The notes: a model not told the origin generated them from the sequence alone. DNA of 64,000 nucleotides from JAHEKD01 sp965204695 (GCA_965204695.1 OZ242007.1:2976001-3040000); one strand, 5' to 3'; counted from the first letter of the stretch, positions 7,448 to 16,280 are shown. Translations and numbers: made by a program.

Positions 7448-9679
7448 ATGGGTATTACCTCTGCTCATTTTCTCCCTCTTAATATAAGTCCACACCAATT
7501 ATTTAATCTAGGCAAATCTGTTACCGGATATATAGATGCGATTGATTGTGTAAATCAAACTGAAGGTCTAAGTTTAGAACTTGCACAAAATTACATTAAT
7601 AGTTTGGCTAACAAAGCAAATATCAGTCAACAGGATCTTATTGTTCTTTCCGGTGTTTTTTCAGAAAAAGCTCGCACTGTAATCATCAATCAGTTAGAGT
7701 TTGATTTTCCCTATCATTTGTCACCGGAAAATGTGCTTGGTGACGGTCCTGGGAATGGATACCTACTACTAAGTAAAATAGCCCTTGATCCAATCATTCC
7801 ACATCTAAGTTTTAGAGAACCCCGAATAATTGGCGACGACTATATTACAGACCCTGAAAGTCTCTTGCAGTATAAGGATAAAAATGACCACTTCTTTGGT
7901 ACATATCATCATGGAACTAAGGGAACAGAAACTGGACTATTAGGTGTGCGAGTACAATTTAACGGTGCGCCTGCCTATTTATTTTTTTCTGATATATCAA
8001 CTTTTTCGAGAAATGAAGCTCAGTTACAGAATATTCAAAAAGCCGAAATGCTCTTAAGAACAGTAAATGAATGGGAGCGAGATTCAGAAAGAATTTTCTT
8101 TTTTGTAAATACTGATATAGATGGTCAACAAGCAACGCTATCTCGAACTGATGAGGGCCGGTACATCGTAAATAATAGGCCAAATTCATTGACCGCCGAT
8201 GAATACTTGAATGCATTTGGCAATGGATATTTTATACATGATATTTTTGATGTTTGGCCTGCAATTGCACCGCATGAAGACTTTGGTAAAACACGCCCGA
8301 TTGAGTATGAAGCAAGCGACTTTTCAGAAGAAACACTAGCAGACGCAAATGAAAAAGGACGCTTTACGATGATGTTTGTAGAACCATCTATTGAGGCAGG
8401 TTGTGTGCAACACCCCAAACATTATGCTATGGCCGGGAGTGAAAATGACATGTTAACATTTGATTTCGCGGGCTATCATGAGTTTTGCACACCTGCCGAT
8501 GCAGATAAATTAACGAATAATCTAAGTCATAGCACAAGTCCAAGACATAATAGAACATACTCATTAGCCCCCGGTCATGCAGTTTGGACACTTGTTGAAT
8601 CAGAAAATCCGGAAACAATTTCAGTTCGCTCTTTTTCAAGAACGCCAAATCAGGATACCAAATCTGAAGTTTATGCAGCTCATAACATCACTAAACCATT
8701 AATTCCTTTTGATGAAGATCCAGAACGGGGATTAAAGTATTCTGTACTTGAAAAATTCTATATAAAAACATATTTTACTGATACTGCAAAAATGGGTGAA
8801 ATTGATGTGATTATACAAAGACATGATTGTAGATCAGAATTAGATTCCTGTTTACTCATGCCAAACGGAGAGAGTAATTCAGTGAAACCTGTATTTCCTA
8901 GTACATTTGGTGATCTAGAACAAAGGGATTTCTACTATGACCTTAGATTCACGCAAAGTGATCAATTTGATCTTGATCAAAAATTAGAGTTTAAATTTGA
9001 AAATGTATCCGATCACTTTATTAAGTATGAACTATTAGAAAAAATTGGCGATTCAGCTCTTGCTCCAGTCATGGGTTTTTCTGAAGGAACCATGCAATTT
9101 GGATATCATGTTGATGATGTAATATTATCTGGAATTGATAGACTAGGTGGAGAATATTTCTTAAAAATCACCGTGGACCAACGTCAGACCTATAATTTGA
9201 TTGCAAAAATGTATACTGACATTTCAATAATTCAAGGTACTGAACCAATGTCGTTCGAGGAAAAAACTCTAGAACACCTAGAAAATGGCGAGAGTTATTT
9301 TAAGTTGGTTTGTTCTGACGAAACAAATCCGGATGAAGGTAGTGATGAAATGAGTGCATATTTTAGTGTAGATGATAATCGAAGAAGAGAAGTACTTAGT
9401 CGCGACTATGAATGTAATGAAGAAGCTGACCCTTATTCGTTCTGGACTGAAAATAGAGGTTTTAAAGGAAAAATAAAAGTAACACTTATTGAGCATGATG
9501 ACTTTTCTGGCGATGATAAACAAATTAGAGTGATTGAAAAACTAAATTTCGATCAACACTCAAAGAGTGGCAAACTTAGCTTCACTGGGCATGGTGGCCA
9601 CTACATTTTTGATGCTAAAATCACATCACGGTTAGATACTGATGAACTAATAAAGCGTTTAAGAAAAGAATTTAGGTAA
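7448..9679 (+). CDS. Large unknown protein, beheaded by an IS insertion
   Basis: 743 aa from the first ATG, but the frame is open back to the IS end at 7361 (LWHSALEDPIDHDIVDPVEIG), so the true N-terminus has been removed by the element and 7448 may not be a real start. No signal peptide remains. The protein is acidic, with an internal stretch around residues 240-360 rich in Asp/Glu/His and scattered Cys, and a C-terminal half that alternates beta-like segments (KIKVTLIEHDDF, GHGGHYIFDAKI). No family recognised. A strong hairpin terminator follows at 9705. Confidence 0.5.
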   Translation: MGITSAHFLPLNISPHQLFNLGKSVTGYIDAIDCVNQTEGLSLELAQNYINSLANKANISQQDLIVLSGVFSEKARTVIINQLEFDFPYHLSPENVLGDGPGNGYLLLSKIALDPIIPHLSFREPRIIGDDYITDPESLLQYKDKNDHFFGTYHHGTKGTETGLLGVRVQFNGAPAYLFFSDISTFSRNEAQLQNIQKAEMLLRTVNEWERDSERIFFFVNTDIDGQQATLSRTDEGRYIVNNRPNSLTADEYLNAFGNGYFIHDIFDVWPAIAPHEDFGKTRPIEYEASDFSEETLADANEKGRFTMMFVEPSIEAGCVQHPKHYAMAGSENDMLTFDFAGYHEFCTPADADKLTNNLSHSTSPRHNRTYSLAPGHAVWTLVESENPETISVRSFSRTPNQDTKSEVYAAHNITKPLIPFDEDPERGLKYSVLEKFYIKTYFTDTAKMGEIDVIIQRHDCRSELDSCLLMPNGESNSVKPVFPSTFGDLEQRDFYYDLRFTQSDQFDLDQKLEFKFENVSDHFIKYELLEKIGDSALAPVMGFSEGTMQFGYHVDDVILSGIDRLGGEYFLKITVDQRQTYNLIAKMYTDISIIQGTEPMSFEEKTLEHLENGESYFKLVCSDETNPDEGSDEMSAYFSVDDNRRREVLSRDYECNEEADPYSFWTENRGFKGKIKVTLIEHDDFSGDDKQIRVIEKLNFDQHSKSGKLSFTGHGGHYIFDAKITSRLDTDELIKRLRKEFR

Positions 9680-9704
9680 GTTGGTAAAACTGCAAAACTG
9701 CTCT

Positions 9705-9741
9705 AAAAAAGGTGAATTGTAGCAATACAATTCACCTTTTT
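9705..9741 (+). terminator. Rho-independent terminator
   Basis: The stem AAAAAGGTGAATTGTA pairs with TACAATTCACCTTTTT around a GCAA loop, giving about 16 bp flanked by A and T runs. It lies 25 bp after the stop of the large unknown gene and can work in both directions. Confidence 0.8.
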
Positions 9742-9922
9742 AGTTATCTGTAAACAATTGGACCTAAACCCACCAGTGTCAACATTAGTATCACCAGGGT
9801 AATCTAGATTAATTGTGATTTGCAAAAACGATCGTTTCCGCACAACAAAAACCAGCTCAAAAAAATCAATGAGTTAACCAGTGCAAAAACCTATTGCCAT
9901 TTATGATTCATTGGCAATACCT

Positions 9923-10342
9923 TTATGCAACCCACGGATCCAAAATTTTAAGAGGTAGAGATTCAAAATCCTTGATGTTACGCGTAACAAGTTCAAGGCC
10001 GTGTACTATTGCTGTGGCGGCAATAATGGCATCACGCTCAGGCCTTGGATCCGGAACATGTAATGCTGCGCATTTTTTTGCAATGGCGACATCAATAGGC
10101 AATATTCGATCATTGAAAGCCGGGATGACATGATCATCAAACCAAGCACGAAGTATGGCGGCCTGCTTATCATCCTGGCGTCCAACCTTCAGAATACCTT
10201 TTTCAATTTCAAGGATAGTGATGACTGAAATATACAGATTAATGCTGGCCACCGATTCGGCCCAGATCACGACATTGGTATGGGCCCTGCCGGTCGGTGC
10301 TTTTCGTAATTCTGAAATAACGTTCGTGTCGAGTAAATACAT
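9923..10342 (-). CDS. PIN-domain toxin, VapC/FitB type
   Basis: 139 aa. PIN ribonuclease: MYLLDTNVISELRK (first acidic residue Asp5), VITILEIEKG (Glu at about 45), and PRPERDAIIAATAIVHGLELVTRN with the last acidic cluster and the TRN tail typical of FitB-like VapC. It cleaves RNA when free of its antitoxin. The ATG overlaps the antitoxin stop by one base (TGATG), so the two are translationally coupled. Confidence 0.9.
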   Translation of the reverse strand: MYLLDTNVISELRKAPTGRAHTNVVIWAESVASINLYISVITILEIEKGILKVGRQDDKQAAILRAWFDDHVIPAFNDRILPIDVAIAKKCAALHVPDPRPERDAIIAATAIVHGLELVTRNIKDFESLPLKILDPWVA

Positions 10343-10602
10343 CAGGTCAAGTTGATATCACTGGACAGGGGTTCATTAAGCTTATCCGGCTCAAATTCGA
10401 TCTCTGCAGCAGCTCGATGAGCAAGCAATTCAACAATGCTGGGCGTCTGGTCTGCCATTGCCTGGTAATCATCAATATCCAATAGCACATACGCCGGCTT
10501 GCCGCGATCGGTGATGACGACCGGGCCGTTTTCTGCAGCACGCTTGGCTTTACCAATGTCCTGGTTAAATTCTCGACTGGAAAGGGTGGTGATACTCATC
10601 AT
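10342..10602 (-). CDS. Phd/YefM-type antitoxin
   Basis: 86 aa. N-terminal Phd/YefM fold (SSREFNQDIGKAKRAAENGPVVITDRG, landmark residues REFN and VITDRGKPAYVLL) and an acidic C-terminal tail (IEFEPDKLNEPLSSDI) that would wrap the toxin. Preceded by a near-perfect ribosome site AGGAGGTG and a consensus promoter with an embedded palindrome, consistent with the autorepression typical of this family. Of two adjacent ATG codons either may start. Confidence 0.9.
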   Translation of the reverse strand: MMSITTLSSREFNQDIGKAKRAAENGPVVITDRGKPAYVLLDIDDYQAMADQTPSIVELLAHRAAAEIEFEPDKLNEPLSSDINLT

Positions 10603-10622
10603 ACACCTCCTGATTATTAATA

Positions 10623-10668
10623 GTAGTAACGTTACTACATATTATACGCAATAATTAATTCTGTACAA
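10623..10668 (-). promoter_or_regulatory. Toxin-antitoxin promoter with operator palindrome
   Basis: On the minus strand -35 TTGTAC (10663-10668) and -10 TATAAT (10641-10646) are 16 bp apart. Immediately downstream is the perfect 16-bp palindrome GTAGTAACGTTACTAC (10623-10638), placed over the transcription start, where a Phd/YefM antitoxin or its complex would repress. Confidence 0.75.
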
Positions 10669-10918
10669 TCTTGATTGACCTGATGCAAAACCAATATATT
10701 AATTACCAAATACCATCTACTGAGATTATTATGGTACCGTTTTCATTAATATTTAGGGATTATGACTCACGAGTTATTGCAGTGTAAGTCTGGTGCATTA
10801 TTCGTCAAACAATTGGCCAGTCTTCCCAGTCATGGATATGGGTGATACCCTTATTTAGTCAGATTTCCATGTTATTCGGTGGGCTAATACAGAAATAACC
10901 TGTTCAGAAGAATCAATC

Positions 10919-11647
10919 CTAGATAACATCCTTAATTAATTCGGAACTATCATAAGTTGGGATATTAATTTCTAGCGGCATTGGCAGTGCTTCAAGTGTA
11001 TCGGAAGGATAGGGCAGTAGTAGTTTTTCGGCCGCATCTTTAGTCCCGGTTAGCCACAGATCATAGTTATTTGCGTCAATGATAACTGGGCTTCGAGGAT
11101 GGCCGACTTGTTTCAATATTTCATTTGCATCAGTTGTGATAATCGTACAAGAAACCCTATCTTCACGCTCATCAGTTGTTGATGAATCCCAAAGTCCAGC
11201 AAAGACAAGAAAGGGCTCATTAATATCCCGAATCAGATAAGGCTGTTTAGGCTTTGTGTTTTGATCATATTCATAGAACCATGAAACCGGTATTAGGCAA
11301 CGTTGGTCTTTATTCCACGCAGTACGAAATGATGCTTTTTTCTTCATTGTTTCAGAAAATGATTCACCGGGCTCAACTCTGCAGTTAAACGTACTGAAAG
11401 ACGGTAGAATTCCTTTCGACCAGTGTGGAATCAATTTCCAGATGAGCATGTCAAAATGCCTAGCACCGTTAATTGACCTGATTGTGGGCAGGTATTCCCA
11501 GATGATACTATCTTGATCGTTTTTTCGACGATAGCGACTAGGGGATATGTTATAACGCTCTAACCCACCTTCTGGTGGTTCATCCGATACGAGGAAGTGC
11601 TCGTAGTATTCTCGATATGTCGCTATCGTTGCTGTTTTCCCGCACAT
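10919..11647 (-). CDS. yedK: SRAP-domain abasic-site shield (YedK/HMCES family)
   Basis: The start is set at the second of two adjacent ATGs (11647) because SRAP proteins expose Cys2 after Met removal (MCGKTAT) and GGGAGG lies 5 bp upstream. Family residues visible: Cys2, FNCRVE (Asn pocket), CLIPVSWFYEY (active Glu) and GHPRSPVII (His). SRAP proteins form a covalent link through Cys2 to abasic sites in single-stranded DNA and protect them. It overlaps the 3' end of the Y-polymerase gene by 68 bp and is third in a LexA-like/Pol Y/SRAP operon, a damage-tolerance grouping. Confidence 0.9.
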   Translation of the reverse strand: MCGKTATIATYREYYEHFLVSDEPPEGGLERYNISPSRYRRKNDQDSIIWEYLPTIRSINGARHFDMLIWKLIPHWSKGILPSFSTFNCRVEPGESFSETMKKKASFRTAWNKDQRCLIPVSWFYEYDQNTKPKQPYLIRDINEPFLVFAGLWDSSTTDEREDRVSCTIITTDANEILKQVGHPRSPVIIDANNYDLWLTGTKDAAEKLLLPYPSDTLEALPMPLEINIPTYDSSELIKDVI

Positions 11648-12878
11648 CATAACCTCCCGCTTGTAACGTTTCTCGATGTCCAAATGGTTTCCAGGCAGGC
11701 GAAATCACATTGGGCATATCTGACCGACCTAGCAGTGTAGCAGGAGCCAGTGAGAATTCACCATACTTTTGATTAATCCTATCTTTAATATTGTTCAGTT
11801 GTATCCTTTTTTCTTTAGGTGGATTAAATAAATCGATTTGCCCAGCTGGTACAGGATTAAGTGCATTTATTTGCACTTGAAATACACCATGATTATTCCA
11901 TTTGTTCTGGACTAATCGCTGACAGAGCGCATAGATATCTTTATCATCATTAGTGAAATTGATGTGGTAATCATCAGCAAGCCATTGCCAGACGGTACGA
12001 AGTCCCACACTAAATTTTGAAGCGACTAGATTATGTTTGCGTAAGCGAGTGCCGACTTTCTGGCTCATGTGCTGCAGATACATTAAGATCACATCACGAT
12101 CTTGTGTATTTGGTGGCATCACTTTTCCATGACCAACCGTTTTTGGATCGGGAATAGTCGTCTCTATCACAGCAGGATCATGGCCATTACAGACGAGCCA
12201 TAATCGTTTGCCAATATTACTCCAGCGTTTTGATAAAACGGTCATTGGCATCAGCGCGACTTGTCCACAAGTAGTCGCCCCGTGGTGTTCAAGATGCTCA
12301 GAAATACCTCTAGCAATTCCACATATATCCGTTACGTTCACTGGAGCAAGAGTCTGCTTAGTGTCTTCAGGCTTGAGCACCGTAAATCCATCTGGTTTAT
12401 TTTGCTTGGCCGCCCATTTGGCGGTTAGTTTTCCTTCAGAGACACCGACTGAACACTTGAGTCCTGAAACTTCATATATTCGAGATTTAATCTTGCGTGC
12501 TATATCGATAGGGTGGCCATACATTTTTTGCATACGAGTGATATCGACGTAGGCTTCATCCACACTAAAAATCTCAACATCGGGAGAAATTGCTGTTAGT
12601 TCGTGCATGATACGTGCTGAAATCTCAGCATAACGCTTGGGTCTAGCTGGTCGTTGAACAATATCAGGACATAGTTGCCTGGCTTTTTTGATATGCATAC
12701 CGGTTGTTACTCCACACGCACGTGCCTGGTAACTTGAGGTGATGACACAGGTGCCGGTGAGACCATTAGTTACGGCCACAGGTGCACCAACGAGCTCTGG
12801 TACATCAAGCTGCTCTACTGCAGCAAAAAAGCAATTCATATCAGCATGAACAAACGCTCGAGGCCAAAATCGTCTCAT
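11580..12878 (-). CDS. Y-family translesion DNA polymerase (UmuC/DinB-like)
   Basis: 432 aa. Catalytic acids are in place: FVHADMNCFFAAVE (first Asp at 13) and FSVDEAYVD (Asp-Glu about 105). Palm and finger motifs follow (ITSSYQARACGV, CSVGVSEGKLTAKWAA), with the helix-hairpin-helix region (VTDICGIARGISEHL) and a little-finger domain to about 345. The last 70 residues are an accessory tail seen in mobile-element UmuC-like proteins. It copies past DNA lesions with low fidelity. The ATG overlaps the stop of the LexA-like gene (ATGA), which implies coupled translation. Confidence 0.9.
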   Translation of the reverse strand: MRRFWPRAFVHADMNCFFAAVEQLDVPELVGAPVAVTNGLTGTCVITSSYQARACGVTTGMHIKKARQLCPDIVQRPARPKRYAEISARIMHELTAISPDVEIFSVDEAYVDITRMQKMYGHPIDIARKIKSRIYEVSGLKCSVGVSEGKLTAKWAAKQNKPDGFTVLKPEDTKQTLAPVNVTDICGIARGISEHLEHHGATTCGQVALMPMTVLSKRWSNIGKRLWLVCNGHDPAVIETTIPDPKTVGHGKVMPPNTQDRDVILMYLQHMSQKVGTRLRKHNLVASKFSVGLRTVWQWLADDYHINFTNDDKDIYALCQRLVQNKWNNHGVFQVQINALNPVPAGQIDLFNPPKEKRIQLNNIKDRINQKYGEFSLAPATLLGRSDMPNVISPAWKPFGHRETLQAGGYDVRENSNDSDISRILRALPRIG

Positions 12879-13465
12879 CGATTCATGCCAATTAATTTGT
12901 GGAATTTGCCTCTGACTTCAACACGTTCAGGTTCATAGAATAGAGTTTTATTCTCAGGATTACCGGCTTCTAAAATGATTTGGTCCGGTCGTATATATAT
13001 TCGTCTAAAAGCAGCGTCTGTGCCGTCAATTTGAGCATAAACCAAGTCCCCGTTTTTGATTTCGTTGTTTCGAGCTGGTAGAAATATCACTAAATCTCCA
13101 TCCTGAAATCCCTCATTAATCATACTTTGGCCATTAATCACATACGGGAAGGCACCCGGTGGAAATAGCATGGCATAAATATCAAACCGATGCTTATCTG
13201 GGATTGGTTCAAGTGGTGTGCCGGCAGAAATCTTTGCAATGGGAAATTGCCTAGGTAGAGTAATATCTGTCAGCGTTATTCCTCGGCGTTTACCTGCTCG
13301 ACGGTGAATCCAGCCATCATCTACTAATTCTTGAATCATCAGATCTAAATGACGCTTACTTTTGGTCCCTAAACCTTTCATCATCTCTTGCTGAGTGGGT
13401 GCAATGCCATTCATCACGATCTGATCACGAATAAAATCAAATAGTTCTAGCTTTTTCGGTTCCAC
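12875..13465 (-). CDS. LexA-like repressor with a Lys-to-Arg active-site change
   Basis: 196 aa. N-terminal LexA winged helix (residues 1-65), cleavage-site Ala81-Gly82 in KISAGTPL, nucleophile Ser114 in INGQSMINEG, and S24 C-terminal fold. The position of the catalytic base Lys (VKRL in LexA) reads AAFRRIY, i.e. Arg154, encoded AGA. In LexA that Lys activates the Ser, so self-cleavage may be weak or need high pH. The start must be GTG 13465: the codon two before is TAG and no later start keeps the winged helix. It heads the Pol Y/SRAP operon and probably represses it. Confidence 0.85.
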   Translation of the reverse strand: MEPKKLELFDFIRDQIVMNGIAPTQQEMMKGLGTKSKRHLDLMIQELVDDGWIHRRAGKRRGITLTDITLPRQFPIAKISAGTPLEPIPDKHRFDIYAMLFPPGAFPYVINGQSMINEGFQDGDLVIFLPARNNEIKNGDLVYAQIDGTDAAFRRIYIRPDQIILEAGNPENKTLFYEPERVEVRGKFHKLIGMNR

Positions 13466-13501
13466 ATTCTAATAATGGGGGCAATATGAGGGTAAAGTCA
13501 A
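13463..13501 (-). promoter_or_regulatory. Promoter of the LexA-like operon, possibly leaderless
   Basis: On the minus strand -35 TTGACT (13496-13501) and -10 CATTAT (13472-13477) are 18 bp apart. The expected transcription start, about 7 bp past the -10, falls on the GTG start codon at 13465. No Shine-Dalgarno sequence precedes the GTG. The operon mRNA may therefore be leaderless. Inferred from spacing only. Confidence 0.5.
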
Positions 13502-13736
13502 GATTCAAACATTAATTAACTAAAGAATTGTTGAGTACAAACCTCATAGCCATCTATTATGAAGAGCTCAGGGTATCGCCAAATTTGATATAAGAATATA
13601 TGCTAAACAATAAGAAGCTATGGTAATTCAACTTGGGGTCTGTTCATAATGATCACTTTCACAAACCCACATTGAATCATTCGGCTGCTCTTTTTCAAGC
13701 TTGCATGCCTTCCCTATTGATTATGCTGGGTGCTTG

Positions 13737-14546
13737 CTAATCAATATCTTCAGAAACCCATGTTATATAGTCTGGAACAACACTGCCTGCTCGATCTAGA
13801 AAGCCGGTGAGTGTGCCTTCTTTGCTGGTTGAATAATTTTGGTCAAATTCATAGTAATCCGAACCATGTTGAAACTCACCTAATTCATCGTATTCAAAAC
13901 TGACGGTAAGTAGTGGAATTCTATTCCGATCTCCTAATGTACAGCTTATATATATACTGCCCGTGCCTGATCCAGCTCCACCAGGGTCTATTAGCCCCCA
14001 ACAATAAGAAGAGTAGAGGGGTAGGCTCCAGGGTGAACTGAAGGATCCCTCCATTGTTCGAAAGTATTCATTAAGTGACGTACTGTTTAGACATAGCTTG
14101 GGGTCATCAGGAGAGAATATATTTTTAAAATCAGGTATTTTTGTGACATCCAGGCCACAGTTACTCAATCGTTTTGGTCTGATTGAAATTGCATCAACGA
14201 TCTGCTTGTCTTTTTTATACCTAAGTATGTATATGTTGTTAGGTGCTTCATACGTTGAAATTTCGTGATTTTCGTTAGTACCAGTGAAATAGACTTCATC
14301 TCCAACTAAATCAGAGTAGTAATAGTCGTCATCTACTGTCCTCGTATTGCTCGGTACACCCAATAGTTTTTCTTGTTCAATATATTTTCTATGCTGGAGT
14401 AATTTAATTTTCACAGTGCCATCTAAATTACTTTGATCTGTGCTGCATATTTTTATTAACTCACAAAACTTTTGAAGCTTTTCAGGGAAGGTCACAATCG
14501 CACCAAGTAGGGGGTGTAAGCCCAAACCCCAGATTTTTCCGTTCAC
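13737..14546 (-). CDS. Unknown protein whose 5' end is a transposon repeat
   Basis: 269 aa. The first 13 residues (MNGKIWGLGLHPL) are encoded by the Tn3-type inverted repeat at 14510-14545, so the natural start has been replaced. The remaining protein is hydrophilic, Tyr-rich (DDDYYYSDLVGDEVYFTG) with a Gly-Ser segment (DPGGAGSGTGSIYISC). No signal or membrane segment is left and no family is recognised. The last visible domain ends VPDYITWVSEDID. It may be expressed only if the repeat supplies a start, and is best treated as a truncated gene. Confidence 0.45.
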   Translation of the reverse strand: MNGKIWGLGLHPLLGAIVTFPEKLQKFCELIKICSTDQSNLDGTVKIKLLQHRKYIEQEKLLGVPSNTRTVDDDYYYSDLVGDEVYFTGTNENHEISTYEAPNNIYILRYKKDKQIVDAISIRPKRLSNCGLDVTKIPDFKNIFSPDDPKLCLNSTSLNEYFRTMEGSFSSPWSLPLYSSYCWGLIDPGGAGSGTGSIYISCTLGDRNRIPLLTVSFEYDELGEFQHGSDYYEFDQNYSTSKEGTLTGFLDRAGSVVPDYITWVSEDID

Positions 14547-14817
14547 CCTTATCCCGGATGGAGGCGACTAGTTTTTCGGCCTCTGCCAGTGGTAATCGGC
14601 AAGATACGGCCAATTTTCATCGCTAGTGGCCAAGATGGGTATACTCAACTTGACCATCCTGGACCACATGGCCAATAATTGCAAGAGGCAATGTTATTTA
14701 GCCAATGGCTACTTGGCTATTCAAATTGGCCATATAGCAAATGATTGGTTAAGATACGATCATCTCAGAGTTAAGTTGCAGCTGACGGGAAAATCTGGAG
14801 TTTGGGCTTACACCCCC
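14510..14817. mobile_element. Miniature Tn3-derived inverted-repeat element (TIME-like)
   Basis: A 308-bp segment bounded by inverted copies of GGGGGTGTAAGCCCAAAC followed by CCAGATTTT and CCGT, about 34 bp per arm with two mismatches. Tn3-family ends typically start with a G run and are 35-48 bp. Inside there is no credible gene; a 74-codon open frame at 14626-14850 crosses the right arm and looks non-coding. The element has replaced the start of the minus-strand gene on its left. No 5-bp target duplication is seen. Confidence 0.65.
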
Positions 14818-14822
14818 CATTT

Positions 14823-14869
14823 GGTTGTTGACACGGGAGAGTCCACATAAGCTTCGTCGGCACTGGGCC
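14823..14869. repeat. IS110-family right end abutting a Tn3-type inverted repeat
   Basis: TTGTTGACACGGGAGAGTCC through CACATAAGC matches the right end of the IS110-family element at 51404-51436. Directly after it, CGTCGGCACTGGGCC is the outer part of the other Tn3-type inverted repeat (complete at 43457 and 46363), with one mismatch. It marks a former IS110 insertion within a Tn3 end. Confidence 0.55.
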
Positions 14870-15057
14870 AATATCGAGTTTTTAGCCCAAGCACAATCTA
14901 TCTCAAATAATTACAGCAAAAAATCTCATACTTATGGGCCGAAATACTCAGCCAAATCGATGATTATGTATAATGTAGTCAAAATTTTGATAGATGGATA
15001 GTTGTTGACAAAGGACACACTGTAAAAATTAATCTGCGAAAAGGAAGAACAAGATAA

Positions 15058-16191
15058 GTGGGGAAGTCAGATCAGGATTTATTCAAAACTATATCGAGCT
15101 GCTATCAGGCGGCCTGGGATGATCAACTCTGGTCAGATGCTTTAGCAAATCTCTGCAATTATATTAATGCCAAGTCAGCGACCCTTGAAGGGTATGATTT
15201 GCGCTCAGGACATCCCTCCCATTTCTATTCCACTGGGATTAATGACGCGTCTGTGAGCGACTACATAAATTATTATCTCAACGTCAACCCACGTCATAAC
15301 TATTTGCTATCGACAATGGAAGGTGACATAGGGTTTGATCATCAGTTACTTAGCGAAAAAGAAATGGATAATAATGAATTTTATACAGATTTACTCCGCC
15401 CCGATGATTTGCGTTATTTTATCTCATCGACTCTGATTAAAAATCAGCGACGTATTCTATTGCTGGCTCCACATCGAACGCCTCGCCAGGGGCATGCTAA
15501 CAAGCATGATGTTAAAAAAATGCAGCGTATTTCGCCCTTTGTCAGACAGGCATTTGAACTAGGCGAAAGAATTGGTTCATTACATTCACAACATGATAGT
15601 TTCTTTCAGTCTTTATACCATCATCAATCGGGAATAATCATTATTGATGTCAGTATAAAAGTGCATTTTATCAACATGAAAGCCCAGCAGATGTTGCGGG
15701 AGGATAGTGGCCTTAAGCTGATTTCTCGTCGACTGGAATTCAAAGAACACGGTCACCAGAGCGAATTTGAAAAACTGTTATTGCAAGTATTCCACCCAGA
15801 ATCCATCAATACGAGTGGCAGAATGTGGGTTAAGAACAATGGTTCGAGTCAAGTTTTAATTTTTGATGTGGCCCCGTTGTTAGCACCGAAAAATACTAAT
15901 GACCACCTGAAATTGAGTCACAAACAGTCATATGCAATTATTACATTACGCGATAATCAGAATCAAGTTGGTTTAACGAATCAATTGTTGTGCGACTGTT
16001 ATGGATTAACACCGCGTGAATGCCAGATAGCACGTGATTTGCTGGAGGGCATATCATTCAAACAGATATGCCGGCGTGATGAAGTCGCTATGACGACTGT
16101 TCGATCCCATTATGCCAATCTTCGTGCCAAACTTGGTGCGCATAATCGAGCAGAAGTTATCCTATTACTACTGCCTTTGAGTCTCCAATAA
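15058..16191 (+). CDS. LuxR-family transcriptional regulator
   Basis: 377 aa from GTG 15058, which has AAAAGGAAG about 9 bp upstream. Residues 1-180 form a sensory region without a recognised autoinducer-binding signature, and 190-300 look PAS-like (GIIIIDVSIKVHFINMKAQ, landmark NMKAQQML). The C-terminal LuxR helix-turn-helix is at 318-375 (LTPRECQIARDLLEG, TVRSHYANLRAKLGA). It is a DNA-binding regulator. The next gene on the strand, an outer-membrane protein 89 bp downstream, could be a target. The signal is unknown. Confidence 0.85.
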   Translation: MGKSDQDLFKTISSCYQAAWDDQLWSDALANLCNYINAKSATLEGYDLRSGHPSHFYSTGINDASVSDYINYYLNVNPRHNYLLSTMEGDIGFDHQLLSEKEMDNNEFYTDLLRPDDLRYFISSTLIKNQRRILLLAPHRTPRQGHANKHDVKKMQRISPFVRQAFELGERIGSLHSQHDSFFQSLYHHQSGIIIIDVSIKVHFINMKAQQMLREDSGLKLISRRLEFKEHGHQSEFEKLLLQVFHPESINTSGRMWVKNNGSSQVLIFDVAPLLAPKNTNDHLKLSHKQSYAIITLRDNQNQVGLTNQLLCDCYGLTPRECQIARDLLEGISFKQICRRDEVAMTTVRSHYANLRAKLGAHNRAEVILLLLPLSLQ

Positions 16192-16280
16192 TTTTTTTAT
16201 GCCTCATAAGTTTGTATGAGGAAAGTAATTATTTAAAAGCATAAACTAAAACCCTCAATCTATAATGAGGAGGATTTAGC

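Noticed and set aside
14626..14850. 74-codon open frame inside the miniature element
   Set aside because: It runs through the inverted repeat and an IS end, has no ribosome site and no protein-like pattern.
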